NCBI GenBank assembly: GCA_014338405.1
Contig: JTDE01000415.1
Coordinates: forward strand, 158,221 to 222,220
Length of the DNA: 64,000 nt
Direction of reading: 5' to 3'
Origin: Paragonimus skrjabini miyazakii
Lineage: Eukaryota; Platyhelminthes; Trematoda; Plagiorchiida; Troglotrematidae
Made by a program: the position numbers and the translations under genes. The first letter of the stretch is position 1. Every line of letters starts with the position of its first letter. Under the pieces are notes generated by a model that searched no databases, was not told where the DNA came from, and saw only the letters and a list, made by a program, of their open reading frames with translations. Of the stretch, positions 41,370-52,427 are shown piece by piece.

Positions 41370-41580
41370 GACAGACTTTCTGGTCAGCTTCTTTAAAACA
41401 GAATAACTAGGCCGGAGTTTCACTCTTGTTAGAGCTCCTCACCAGTACATATCCAGTTCTAATCCAGGTCGTGGCAAGAATAGCACTACTGATGAGCAGT
41501 AATAAGAGCAGAACTTGAGTTTAATGTTTTATTTCAAAAGACGTAGCCGGAAAGTCCACACCAATGCGATGGTTATGAAA
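41370..41580 (+). repeat. Fold-back SINE copy (inverted arms around a tRNA-like core)
   Basis: The left arm (41370-41430, ACAGACTTTCTGGTCAGC onward) is an imperfect inverted copy of the right arm (41500-41580, ending AGCCGGAAAGTCC). Between them lies a shortened core with a B-box-like GTTCTAATCC followed by GTGGCAAGAATAGCACTACTG, which matches the core of the 52-kb element. The A box appears to be lost. The architecture is the same as at 52113-52427. Confidence 0.6.
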
Positions 41581-42654
41581 AAATTTGCGTGGCATTCGGC
41601 AAATTTGATGCACATATTTAAGAGGGTACTTAACGTAATAGCTTAAGAAAAGGAAAAGATCAGTGATTTCAAGATATGACAGTTCCATATACGCGCTGCT
41701 GATCAGGATTCTGTGTCACACCTGACAAAAATCAAAGCAATAGCTAATCCAGAGAATTACATTCCAAATCGGAAGATGTACGAAGTTAGTGGAGACAAGC
41801 ACCACAACAAAATGCTTCAAGCGTAGGCACCAGCTCAAAGGTTTGTCGCCCTGCTTTCTTTTCAGAAGGACTCCAGATGCAGTAAATGAGGTAGATCAAA
41901 TCAAATGGTGGAATGGCATGCGAAGCAACAAAAGCGATCAGAAAACTCGCTTTGGATGCGCACATGTTCAACATGCTTTCCTATAACATCCGTTATCATA
42001 CACTCTCATTACTAGCATGATGATTTCATCATACACGAGCAGTCGCTTCAAAGTTGCGAGGGCCACAGAAGGATGGTCGGCTAATATCATCAATTTACTT
42101 AGGACGGGTTTTAGGATCAAACAGCAGAACCTAACGCGCTGATTCAGAGTACACGCACCCTTTAGCAGGATTCATCGCGTTTTTCTGGCCTTTGAAACCC
42201 GATTGCCCTTTGCCTCATTCACACTTACACAAACACGGTTGTAAGTGCGTGAATAAAGAAAATTATGCGCTAGATCCCAGTGTTTGCTGATACCGCAGTG
42301 ATCGCTTTCCCTCCCAATTGGGCTCATAAGGCTGAAATGTTCCAGATAAGCTTCAAGCTTGCAGATTTCATGCTATGAGGAGAAACACTGTACAGGCTAA
42401 TATCGTGCCGTGTTTGATATTCTTTTAGTTTAAGTGGACACTGTCTACTCAAGTTTGTAACTAAATTATCCTAACATGTAGCTCGTTTTCAAATTAGCAC
42501 GACAAAAGATTCCATTGAAGTTTCGATTAATATAGAAGATTTGGAGCTTTCTTGCGAACTGTTTCTCTGTCAAAATGTTGTTGTCAGTCGTACTGTTAGT
42601 GTGAAATTTTTGTATGTCCTCGTGTGTCCTTTCCTGTCGGACTCGTAATCAGCT

Positions 42655-43071
42655 TTGTTCATGATGATTGCCGGAACATATGTCTGGTTGAGGGAAAACT
42701 ACATCTTTCATTTCTCGCAGTTGTTTCAGAGCTTGATAATGTTCAGACACCAGACAGGCTTAAAATGCCTGCAGAACCTATCGTCAACTCAGTTTGCGCC
42801 AGCAAAACTGGAAGTTTTACCCCTCGGACTGAAACTTAACCCCCCTCAAAAAAATGAGTCGACCGATCAGGAGCATCTTGAGAACCTGTGTGATCAAATA
42901 AACGACCTCAATCCAACGTCACAGGACAACGCAAGATGGTTTCGGGCGAAGTTGGTGGATGTTTTGCATCATTTCCTTACTCCACCTGTGTGTCACCAAT
43001 GTTGTCTGACATCTGAACATTATCAAGCTCTACTAGGGAAGAGCCTGCTGATCCGTGGTTGGCTTCAGTAA
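42655..43071 (+). pseudogene. Penelope-like element, N-terminal part of the reverse transcriptase region (remnant)
   Basis: The frame is 138 codons long. From about residue 44 it reads STQFAPAKLEVLPLGLKL, then ENLCDQINDLNP, then RAKLVDVLHHF and CCLTSEHYQALL. This is the order of the conserved block just upstream of the catalytic core in Penelope-like retroelements (family knowledge). Similarity stops after about residue 128, and the catalytic core and GIY-YIG endonuclease do not follow, so the copy is truncated or interrupted. The start codon shown is just the first Met of the frame; a stop lies just upstream (TAA at 42646-42648). The strand is the same as the host gene. Confidence 0.7.
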
Positions 43072-46000
43072 CTTTCGCCTTACAACTTGAAATTGCTTTA
43101 TGGTCAGCTAAGATGTACAAGACACCATCAGACGACCTCGACCGTTTCTACCAAACCTCAGCATTTTATTTCCCAAGGTGGACACTGTTTACCGTGTTGG
43201 TTTAATATTCCGTTTACAACAGGAAGTTTATTGTTTCATTTCATGTCCCGACTGATAATCGTGCTAAATTTCGGAGCACGCGAAGGAGCTAATCAAGTGA
43301 GCAACCATCAGTTATTATCTCAAAGCAATAGCAAGAACCTTTTCAACATCAGAAATTTAACCTATGTATTCATTTTGTACAATAATTCCCTTAGCGCATA
43401 AGTAGCCTTAGCCATTTCAGACCGTCTGTTTATGTACTTCCCATTCGATGATAGTCTGGTATGACTGACTATCTCTAAATTTGTGGGCATCTTCTGCTCC
43501 ACACTGGATAGCATACACTTTTATTTTTAGTAATCTGCACTATATGCATCAATAGTTAATTAATTCGGGTATTTCCGTCATCAATTTTTCCCTCATCTTC
43601 TGCCGTTATAGTGTAACCAAATGCCAACCATAGATTGCGCTTAAGTTTAACACTTAATACCATCGTACTTGCTTGTCATGGGATATGTCCGAGTGAAAGA
43701 GAATTGGTTTCTTATCACCCAGGTTAATAATTTGCTTCACTATCAAGTAATATCTGTCTGCCATGCCCAGTAATCGATAAAACTAGTGGTGAACTATCAT
43801 CTTGAGAACGCTCACAGACGTACGGTTAGTGAAACCTGCTTTCTCAAACCTTACTCTAAGCAATTTTGCCGTCACCCACTTTTAAACGGTGCTTGTATTG
43901 ATAACAAACGAGTTGGAGAAAGACTGACCTGCAGTATCACACACTAGTATTAGTACGGTCTTGCTCATTAAAACGAACATGTTTCAGTCTTACTAAAGTC
44001 GTCGGGGAATTTCAATCTGTTCCAAATCAGTCCCAAGTCATGTCAACACTCGGTCTTCTACATATCAACACATAACCAGGATGAGTGTTTTACCATTACG
44101 AAGTCATCTTATTTCAATCATGTTCGTTGAAAGTTGTCTAACATAACTAACATGCCTAATTTGCCACACCGATAAGTAACGTCACTTGACATGACTGTCT
44201 ACATCTCGTTGGTATCGAATGCTGCTGCTACAGTGTCATTGTGCGAACCCACCCACCCCCGATCTCAATACTAACCCGTCGCAGTATTCCGAAAAATAAT
44301 TGGCTTATCAGAACAACGTACAAAGTCCATAGTTTGATGTGCACATTAGTACAGCATACAAATAGAAGCAACAAGCGACCGGAGCGCTCAGTTTGTAAGT
44401 TTTCAAAAGGGTGGAGAGGTAAGCCTGGCAAATCAATGTCTGGTTGAATGCAAAAGTCAATATGCAATGTGACTGATTTTGATACTGAAAATAGTAAACC
44501 TGCGTTAAGGCAGGCATTGAATCTTTGTCCATAGTGAGTAAACGCGTACACGGTGACTTTTATCAGGAAAATTTGATTATCCGATCAGGATGTCTCTCAG
44601 TTTGCGGCGAGTTTAGGGACAGTTCCACGTTACTTACAAGAAGAGAAATTTGCGGTGCATGATGAGTAATTCAGTTTACCCTGGGTTACATTCGGTTGCT
44701 TCGTTTATGCGATATTTTTGGCTGAGCCGCGTGAGTCGAGACGTGTTACGATAGTCTTCTAAAAGCAGAACTTATGCTAGCAAAAGGTCCACTACTTATA
44801 GTAAGTATCCTTTATTCCGGGTTGCCGCCATATGAATAAAGATGTTTTTCTGTTCCACCATCAAAACTGGCAACAACTTCCTTTACCTAGAGTTGTTTTT
44901 ATTTTTGAGTTAATTGTCTGCTTATATCAAGAAAATACACCAGTTGACCTATTGGTGCCGCTGTTTTTCAACTTCAGAAATACTGAATTTTTCTGGGTCA
45001 TTGACCGTTCGGAAAGAAGGCATTGTCGACATTATTGACGATTTGGACAGCATCTTTGATAATTAGGATTATGTTATATAAGTGGTCTTTTCAGTCCAGC
45101 TCCACAACTAAGGATATTCTTACCTGTTTGGGACGCAGTAAAGTATGGTGCCTCAGGAACGGTAGTTACTGTTCAGTATATACTTTTTGAATATACCCTA
45201 AGCAGACGAGGAAGGATCTAGGTCGTTATTTCTGTTAAGCAAGGACTGATAGTAGACTGTAACTGCTGCTCAATGGATAGATGCGTCAAAACCAAATCTT
45301 ACATAAAAACTGTGAGGGCAGTGTATGGTGAGTTCAGTCGCGCACCAGTGATTAACTAAAGTACCATTTTACAAACAAAACTAGGCATTTTACGGATTGT
45401 TTAATTGGTAACTTCTAAAGGCATCATGGACGGCACACGCCCAAGAATTTAGTATATTATTATCTTACTTTGTAAGTCACTATATATCCAGTCTCCAGGT
45501 GTTGTAAATCAGGGTTTGTATTCGGTAGCAAAATGATAAGTTTGATGTCACTAAGGTCAACATCGGTGTGTGATACAATTGTTCAACAACAGTAGACTTT
45601 TAGCAGTTAGTCTCACGTTAGCCAAAATCCACGTAATGATCCTAGCCAAAGACAGTACAGTAAGATATAGTCAAGACTCCGGGAAACGTGATTCGGTTTG
45701 CAGGACGTTGACAACAAAGCCGCTCTTTTTGACGGTCATCGTAGGTGAGTCAAAGTACAGCAGCATGGAAATCAAGATGGATGTGAAGGTGAATTACAGG
45801 CTTCAGACATCACGAGTGATCAGCTTTGTTTGATAACGTAAATTCCTTGCCTTGATGCATGTCTAGAGTCTTTCGTTATCAGCTATGTTTAGCCGAAGTT
45901 TATGCTAAATCCCTTTCGCCTAATGTCACGTGACGTTGTTGTTAATCTGTCAATCGGGGGCGCCCTGGCAACCAAGTTCTAGTCACAAAGCCCAAGTATC

Positions 46001-47199
46001 TGGCAGAACCATTTTCGAGCAGTAAGTAGATTATCGAATGCAACTTCCTTGGAACGTACAATTGTGGTGTAGAGGTGGCCCTAGTGGGAGGGCCGTCATG
46101 CCTGTCTCAGTACTAGACGTTCTTTTAATTATACGATCGGTTTCTATAAAGATATGATCTTTGTTTCTCTGACATTAGAAAGGAACTAGTGTACGTGGTC
46201 CAAAAACGGAATCAGATTGATACAGTAACTTGGTTGTCGTTTTATAAGGGTTGAATTTCGTAGGCATTCTGAACGGAGACGAGAACAGAGCAACTACCTA
46301 ATTCGCAATTCAGTGAAGCCCTGATTCTAAGATATTTTACTATTGGTTAGCGTTCTGTGTCCAAATGAATGTGACTGCATTTATATTGGGAGTTACCAGG
46401 TACCGTTCAATCGACGCAACTTGGGAACAGAGCCGAACAAGGCTTATTTTGTGAGAACAGACTGCTAGGGGACAATAATAATCCTTTCATTTAACTATGG
46501 TAAATCGGTGTCTCATACTAAGCGGTACTGTATGCCAAACTGACAGCAAATGGCTTAATATTTCGTCAGTGATACACTTCCATATTATCCTTTTGAGTGC
46601 ACGTCCACACTGCAACGTTACTCTCTAGTATGACTGCTGAAACATTCAGTTCACCACTAATCGATTGTTGTTACAGTGAAGAAAAGAGTTGTTCAACTGC
46701 ACGCGTGTTTCAGCTGCTAATTAACCATTTGTTACCTGTTAGATGAATTGTGATAACTAACTTACCAGAGTGGACATAAAGAAAATCTTGCGAAGCTGTA
46801 ATTGGTGAAATTTATCAACATCATTCTTGTGCATTTGACTATCAAGCCTCCATAAATACACGTTCGATGATGAAAACTTTGCCAAGTTTACATTAAAGGT
46901 AACCCAGCAAATGATTAAAAAGCTAGGCATCGACTACCAATTTTTCCATGTTTATAGTCAAATAGTACCTAGAACTCTTCTTACCTCCGACGTCTGAGAA
47001 ACACAGTGGGACTTAGTTTCGTATCCACCAGGTATTATGCACAGCAGGAAACCGGACCCGTATCTACCGGCTTCCTCGTGTAACACGGAACCGAAGTGCA
47101 ATTACCTACGGTGAATTTGCATATTCAAAACACCAGCAAACACGACGTTTTGAGCCTGCTCCCAAGTTGATCACGTTTGCCAGCAGCTAGTCTGGTTTG
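43072..47199. other. Intron segment, no supported gene
   Basis: It contains TTAATTAATT at 43556-43565 (a possible homeodomain site) and a perfect GGCCCT/AGGGCC hairpin at 46077-46094. The remaining frames look like chance. Confidence 0.4.
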
Positions 47200-47290
47200 A
47201 TCCTAGCAGCTGGAGCCATCAGAATGCCCACGTCTATACACCGACAGGCCTCGATCTCCGGACGATCAAGTGGTAATTGCTTACGTCCGC
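47200..47290 (-). repeat. Possible tRNA-like repeat remnant
   Basis: The reverse complement contains GGAGATCGAGGCC, a loose B-box match, in a GC-richer patch directly upstream of the candidate exon at 47330. It may belong to a longer dispersed repeat covering both. Confidence 0.25.
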
Positions 47291-47329
47291 GTCGTCCTTG
47301 GAGTGTATAAAAATACATAAATCATTCAG

Positions 47330-47606
47330 GCATCATGGAGAGTATCTGCACATGGAGACGGCTTAACTGACACAGCGACTAGAGCTATTGTTTTATTCGG
47401 CGTGGGAAACATGAAACAATGGACTTCACACAATGACTGCTTTGTCGGATTTCGGGGATGGATAGAGGCGGAAAATCGAAACACACTTCTTACTGTCCTA
47501 GCCACAGACACCGGGCTTCATGTTCAGGTGACGGTCACGGCCCCCTGGGGTTTAAACCTGACGGCGCATGGGCTTTGCCAAGCGCATGCGTTGCAGATGA
47601 AAACAG
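47330..47606 (+). other. Candidate orphan exon or dispersed-repeat coding fragment
   Basis: A frame without stops (47321-47635) is bounded by an ATTCAG acceptor (ends 47329) and a consensus AACAG|GTATGT donor (47606/47607). It would encode about 92 residues with no domain I recognise. It starts in phase 0 and ends in phase 1, so inserting it into the Hox transcript (phase 1 to phase 1) would break the frame; if real, it belongs to another transcript. It is GC-richer than its surroundings. It could equally be part of a repeat. Confidence 0.25.
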
Positions 47607-49805
47607 GTATGTGTGGATCACTTATTTGTAGCTAGTTGCCTACAACGGAGTCAATCGAAACTGAAATGTTTTCTTACCTGTTTGTGGCTAAGATGGTGAC
47701 CAAACATTCAATCGCACTGAAATATTGCTCTTAATAGCGCTTACGTACGATGGTGCGGTTTCTCAACAGAACTAAAGGAATTGTTGATTTGTATGAAAAA
47801 ATGAAAGCGGACACAATGTGAATCCAACAAATTTGGTGGATACGAATGTTTCTCATCTGGATCAGGAATTTCAGTACAATACCGGCATATATTAATTCGA
47901 ACAATTTGCCTGTCATTTCATTCAAATTACGTTAGGATTAACCAAGCAGGTAGGAGGTTGTTTCCACAGAATCTAAGATATTCAACAACCTGCGGGTCGA
48001 TTTCAGTATGACAACTGTTTGTCCGATTGCCATTTTAGATATTCATCAGTCATTCTTTGACATAAGGCATTAACTCTAGTAATGATTTTTTCAATTGAGG
48101 GTATTATTTCACGTTACTAAATATACTAACTGAAGAATGGCTGACGTTAGACTCAGACCTTCTTTAAGTTCTATCGCTTGCGGTTTCCTGTGTAAAAGTT
48201 CCAACGGTTTGGAAGGTAGAACTGTTACCTATAAGCCAATGAGAGATAATTAATACTTCACTTCAATAATGAAAACTTTTAAAACTTATTATATTTACTG
48301 CGTGTTTTATCTGATTTATGTGACTGCTCTCAGTCGATTTACCAGGTGTGCTAGATTGTTTTCGTAAGGATATGACCTTAGTGTTTGTAGTGTGGCTGCG
48401 CCCAGTTGTATAATATCGCTATCAAACGCAGGATACTGTTTAGTTATAAAATGCTGCTTTCAAACACACCTATATAAAGCACCACCTCAAAAACGGTCCT
48501 AACCAATAAATTGACGGATTCTCAGCAAACGAACTTATAATCTTGTCTTAGACGAGATGAACTATGAATGGTGCCTATTCAGTTCAATTCTGTCAGGTTG
48601 TGACTCGTCCTTACACCATCGTCTTCATTACGGTGACTCACACTCCAGGCTTTTCACATGCATCCCATCTAATGAACAGCCTTAATAAGGGTTATATGTC
48701 GTTCCTACAATGGTTTGGACCCTCACTGTCATATGTACATCTTCCAGCAAAATAGAGAAAAGACAAAACCGAAAACTGCTGAATTTGACATCATCGATTT
48801 AGACTATCGATCAGTTTTGACATGACACTCTTGTTCCTACTTTCACTTCAGGACCACACAACCCTGGTTGCTTCTGCCTGTTGTTGAATGTAACGTGTAA
48901 AATGATGGTCGGAATTTTTTGGGCATGAATCGTGTTTTCGAACCCGCTTAGGTTCAAACAGAAAGCTCGGCATATGTGTGTGTGTGTGTGTATGTGGGCG
49001 AGTGTAAGCCTTCAGTGATGTCCGCATCAAAGGTCAGCCGCTTACCGCCATTATGCGTGACGTGTTGGCGTCTTGCTCGCCAGCTATTTCCATGTGTATC
49101 TTGCGCACACATGTGGTTAGGTGTGTATGCGCGTACGCGTGTCCGCATTGCAATGTTCTGACCAAGTCAATTAGGAGGCCATGTTGAATGGTGCCCTATA
49201 TGAAACAGAAAATACACTAAACCATGCTATGGTATACGATACCGAGTCAAACCATACCGCACCTTGACGTTCTTAGGCATAGCAAAGACCGTACACAGAT
49301 TGCGTCGACTTGGCCCTTTGCATGCGTGCGACATGTCAACCGCCTCCCCCATCAACCTAACAACGGCGGCGTTTTGACAGGCAATAGCACCTAGACAGAC
49401 AATCAATAGCATCGTCAATGTATGTACACGGTACAGCGCGTTCGTGCGTGCGCAATGTAGTGGAGCGTCGACGACGGGCGGCGATTTGACCATATGACTG
49501 GGGTAAGTCTAAAATTGTGCATCGGACTCAGCATGATCAGCAGCAGCAAAAGAAACCGTAACTTTGTTTATAGTTGGATCATTACAGTCGACATTCATAA
49601 TTATAACGATGACAGTCGCAGCAACTTTAACAGGACGAAGTTTGTTGAAATGGTTTTGAGAACCTCAATTAGTGCGGGTGTGTGACATCATCACCGCATG
49701 AGGTCTTATTACTTAAGTATAACAAACAGCTTGCATCATATCAACCTAACACAGTATTTAGTTTGAAAAATTTAAAACAGCGAGGTCCCTTAATCCTTTT
49801 AGTAG
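47607..49805. other. Intron segment with GT microsatellite and GC-richer patch
   Basis: A TG dinucleotide run lies at 48975-48991. 49030-49490 is CG-richer, with short frames on both strands that show no domain. Confidence 0.4.
48975..48991. repeat. TG dinucleotide microsatellite
   Basis: About eight TG units in a row. Confidence 0.9.
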
Positions 49806-50204
49806 AAACAGAGAGAAGACATATATCGCGAGATGTTAACATTTCAATTTACTCACATCAGTCGCCGACGTAAAACCCCGGCCTCATCCATCGCCAAACA
49901 CATATTAGCAACCGGTCACCTAGTCGACCCTGTCGAATCGTTCAAGATATTGTTACATAATCGCAACCCGAATGCGTTAGCGATTAGCAAGGGAATGTTT
50001 TCTGTGCGCAGAAGGCGCTGACGCAATCAATCTCCTTGTCGTGGAATTGATTGCACTATTAGTGCGTGAAAGGTCAGAACTATGTGGTCGGTTCGTTCAA
50101 CTGTTGTTGCTATGCGCAGTTTGTATAAAATTTGCTGGTTTTACGTTGGCGACTGATGACAATAAATCGAAATGTTGGCATCTCGCAATGTCTTCTCTCT
50201 GTTT
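49806..50204 (+). mobile_element. Penelope-like element 3' end with inverted arms
   Basis: A left arm (49806-49878) is an inverted copy of the right arm (50137-50204): AAACAGAGAGAAGACAT faces ATGTCTTCTCTCTGTTT at the outer ends. The plus-strand frame 49833-50021 reads through the left arm into SIAKHILATGHLVDPVES, then LLHNRNPNALAISKGM. This matches the region after the GIY-YIG motif in Penelope-like endonucleases (family knowledge). The frame then stops, so the copy is dead. The whole is a short fold-back derivative: 3'-terminal coding scrap plus tail, with a piece of the tail inverted at the 5' side. The same arrangement recurs at 56490-56980. Confidence 0.65.
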
Positions 50205-52112
50205 TGATTAAACAGTATATAGTGTAAGTTTTCATTCAAAAGCGTGACTAGTATGCATTCAAGTGGCAGGTTTTTCATCACCTCCCAATCCTCTCAGCCA
50301 CAAATTATGACGAGAAATAATGGTGTCCTGAGCTGAAAACAAACAGATCTTTAATCCTATTACCATTTGTCTATGGAATTCAATGTGCTTCATAACCGGA
50401 TTCTGTTTTTGGACCACATCCTGCCTCAAACACTCCCCATTTGCTTGTTATATCAGGTGTCATCTTTGATGGTTCTTTAGTCTGAGTACTAATCAAATTA
50501 GACACGTCGGTTGTAAATGGGAAGACAAGATTTCCTCTTCTATGTGAGAATCTTAAAGAATGATCTATAAGGAAAATCGATCGTGTTTACCTGCTGCGAA
50601 TATATTGAACAGTTAGTCAAAACCAATATGATCTGGACCCTTATTGCAGGTTACTGTCAAGAAATGAAACCCAATGCACTAAACGGCCATGCTTGTTAGA
50701 CTCTTAACAGTCATACAATCCACACGTAATTACATTATACGCCAAAGTAGATGCTAAATGTCGACTACTTAAAATATATACAATTGCTCCCTCAATCCTC
50801 ATATGAAGTTATTGAGTATTATGGCATAGTCGTCTGGAAATCCAACAGTTTAAGCTGTCCATCTATTTCTTGGAAGCACAAGTTAACTACAGGCTTAAAC
50901 AATACGTTTAAGCCAAGAAACGGATCGGCGGTAATTTACTGTTAACAAGAATGAACACCAATACCGCACGACTACCGGGTAGAACCACGACATTCGCCGT
51001 TGTATTAATAGACGCTTTACTTAACTAGTGGTAATCAACTCACCTGAGATTTACAACGTCCCATTGCAGTTGAGAACTTGTAGTGTAAAAGTTTGTTACA
51101 GAAAAAGAAAACGTAAAATAACTGAAAACTTTGTCATTATTTATCCATGACAACCACTAATCATCTATTAACAACACCTTTATGCCCATATATGTACAAC
51201 ATATGAGAACGAGTGGACAATCGATCTATACATTGGACAAATAGGGAAAATTCCTCCAATACACAACCCAACGAGGGTTGCGGATTTTAAGGAATTATGT
51301 TCCAGCTTTTCAGATTATTGATTTTTCCAGTCATTTATAACAGGCACAGTGCTTCCTTGTAGGAATCAAACCATAAAAGAAAACACTTTTGTCTAACAAG
51401 CACCTTCGGAATGTGAGTGCCTTTCTGGAAATGTTTGTTCTTGCTAACCTCAATAAAAACTGTTTTGAATTAACGACCGTTCATTATCCTTAGAAAAACA
51501 TGTGACAGTATCTTTGGCTTACACCTGGTTTGAGAACTCACAGGTGACGAGAAGGATGGCCAAATTACACTAAAATATCCTCTTAAGTGGTAATCACATA
51601 CAATTGAGATTGAGGCCTTCAACCACATATTGCTTGCAGCGGCACCGAAATGAAGTTTCTTTCCCTTAGTGATGAAGCAAAGCTGAGTCAATTGAGTTTT
51701 GTCATCAACTTTTCTGAAAGTCTGATGTTATTCGCTGCCTAGCTTGGCTAATAAACAAGAACAAGTAAAATCAAACATCTGTTGCGGAAAGGGATAAGTA
51801 ACCACACATTAACTGAGTTCGGATAAACAAGGATCCTTATACTGTCCCGTTAATCGATAGTTGTTATGTTCAGTTATCATTTTTTACTTCTTGGCATGTT
51901 CTGGACAGAGAGATAGCATGGCGTCCATTGTGACAAAATGCTGTTGTCCGACAGCAGATGTTGGTGGGTGCAGTGCTAATTACAGTGCTGTGTTCTGTCC
52001 TTTAGTTAAAGGTTTCATGAAAACCATCTAATTTTCTTCTTGTGTACATTCATTCTCTTACGATGGCTACATAACTGTCACAGTTAACGGGGTCCCTCAA
52101 CAGTATATTTTA
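50205..52112. other. Intron segment, nothing recognised
   Basis: Only short chance frames and no repeat boundary. Confidence 0.4.
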
Positions 52113-52427
52113 CATAGATTGAAGATCACCCGCAATTGATTGCAGCTGTCGCCTTCCCATAGACTTCTCAGTCGGCCCCTTTCGAAAAGAAGCACTAGAC
52201 TCGAGTTTCGTGCCTAATATGAGGTCAATAACACAGTGGTAAACACGGTTGCCTCACGAACAGCGTGTCCGTGGTTCAAGTCCCAGTAGTGGCGATGATA
52301 TACACTACTGACGAGCTCTAATGAGAGCGAAACTCGAGTCTAGTGCTTTTTTTCAAAAGGGGCCGACTGGATAGTCCGTGGGAATGCGACAGCTGCGATC
52401 AATTGTGGGTGATGTTCAGTCTATATG
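52113..52427 (+). repeat. Fold-back SINE: tRNA-like core between about 100-bp inverted arms
   Basis: The left arm (52113-52210) is the inverted copy of the right arm (52328-52427): TCGGCCCCTTT and AGACTCGAGTTTCG on the left face CGAAACTCGAGTCT and AAAGGGGCCGA-type words on the right. The core holds an A-box-like TGGTAAACACGG (52237-52248) and an exact B box GGTTCAAGTCC (52273-52283), the internal RNA polymerase III promoter of tRNA-derived SINEs. Core plus right arm is the ordinary SINE (compare the copies at 36366 and 25858); the left arm is extra. This is the best-preserved copy in the window, so it is the reference for the family. Confidence 0.8.

Noticed and set aside
50153..50172. Possible hammerhead ribozyme core (CTGATGA followed by CGAAA), also at 56920-56938, in the Penelope-like arms
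   Set aside because: Penelope-like elements are known to carry hammerheads, but here stem II would be about one base pair, and no stem I or stem III with a valid cleavage triplet could be formed in either copy.
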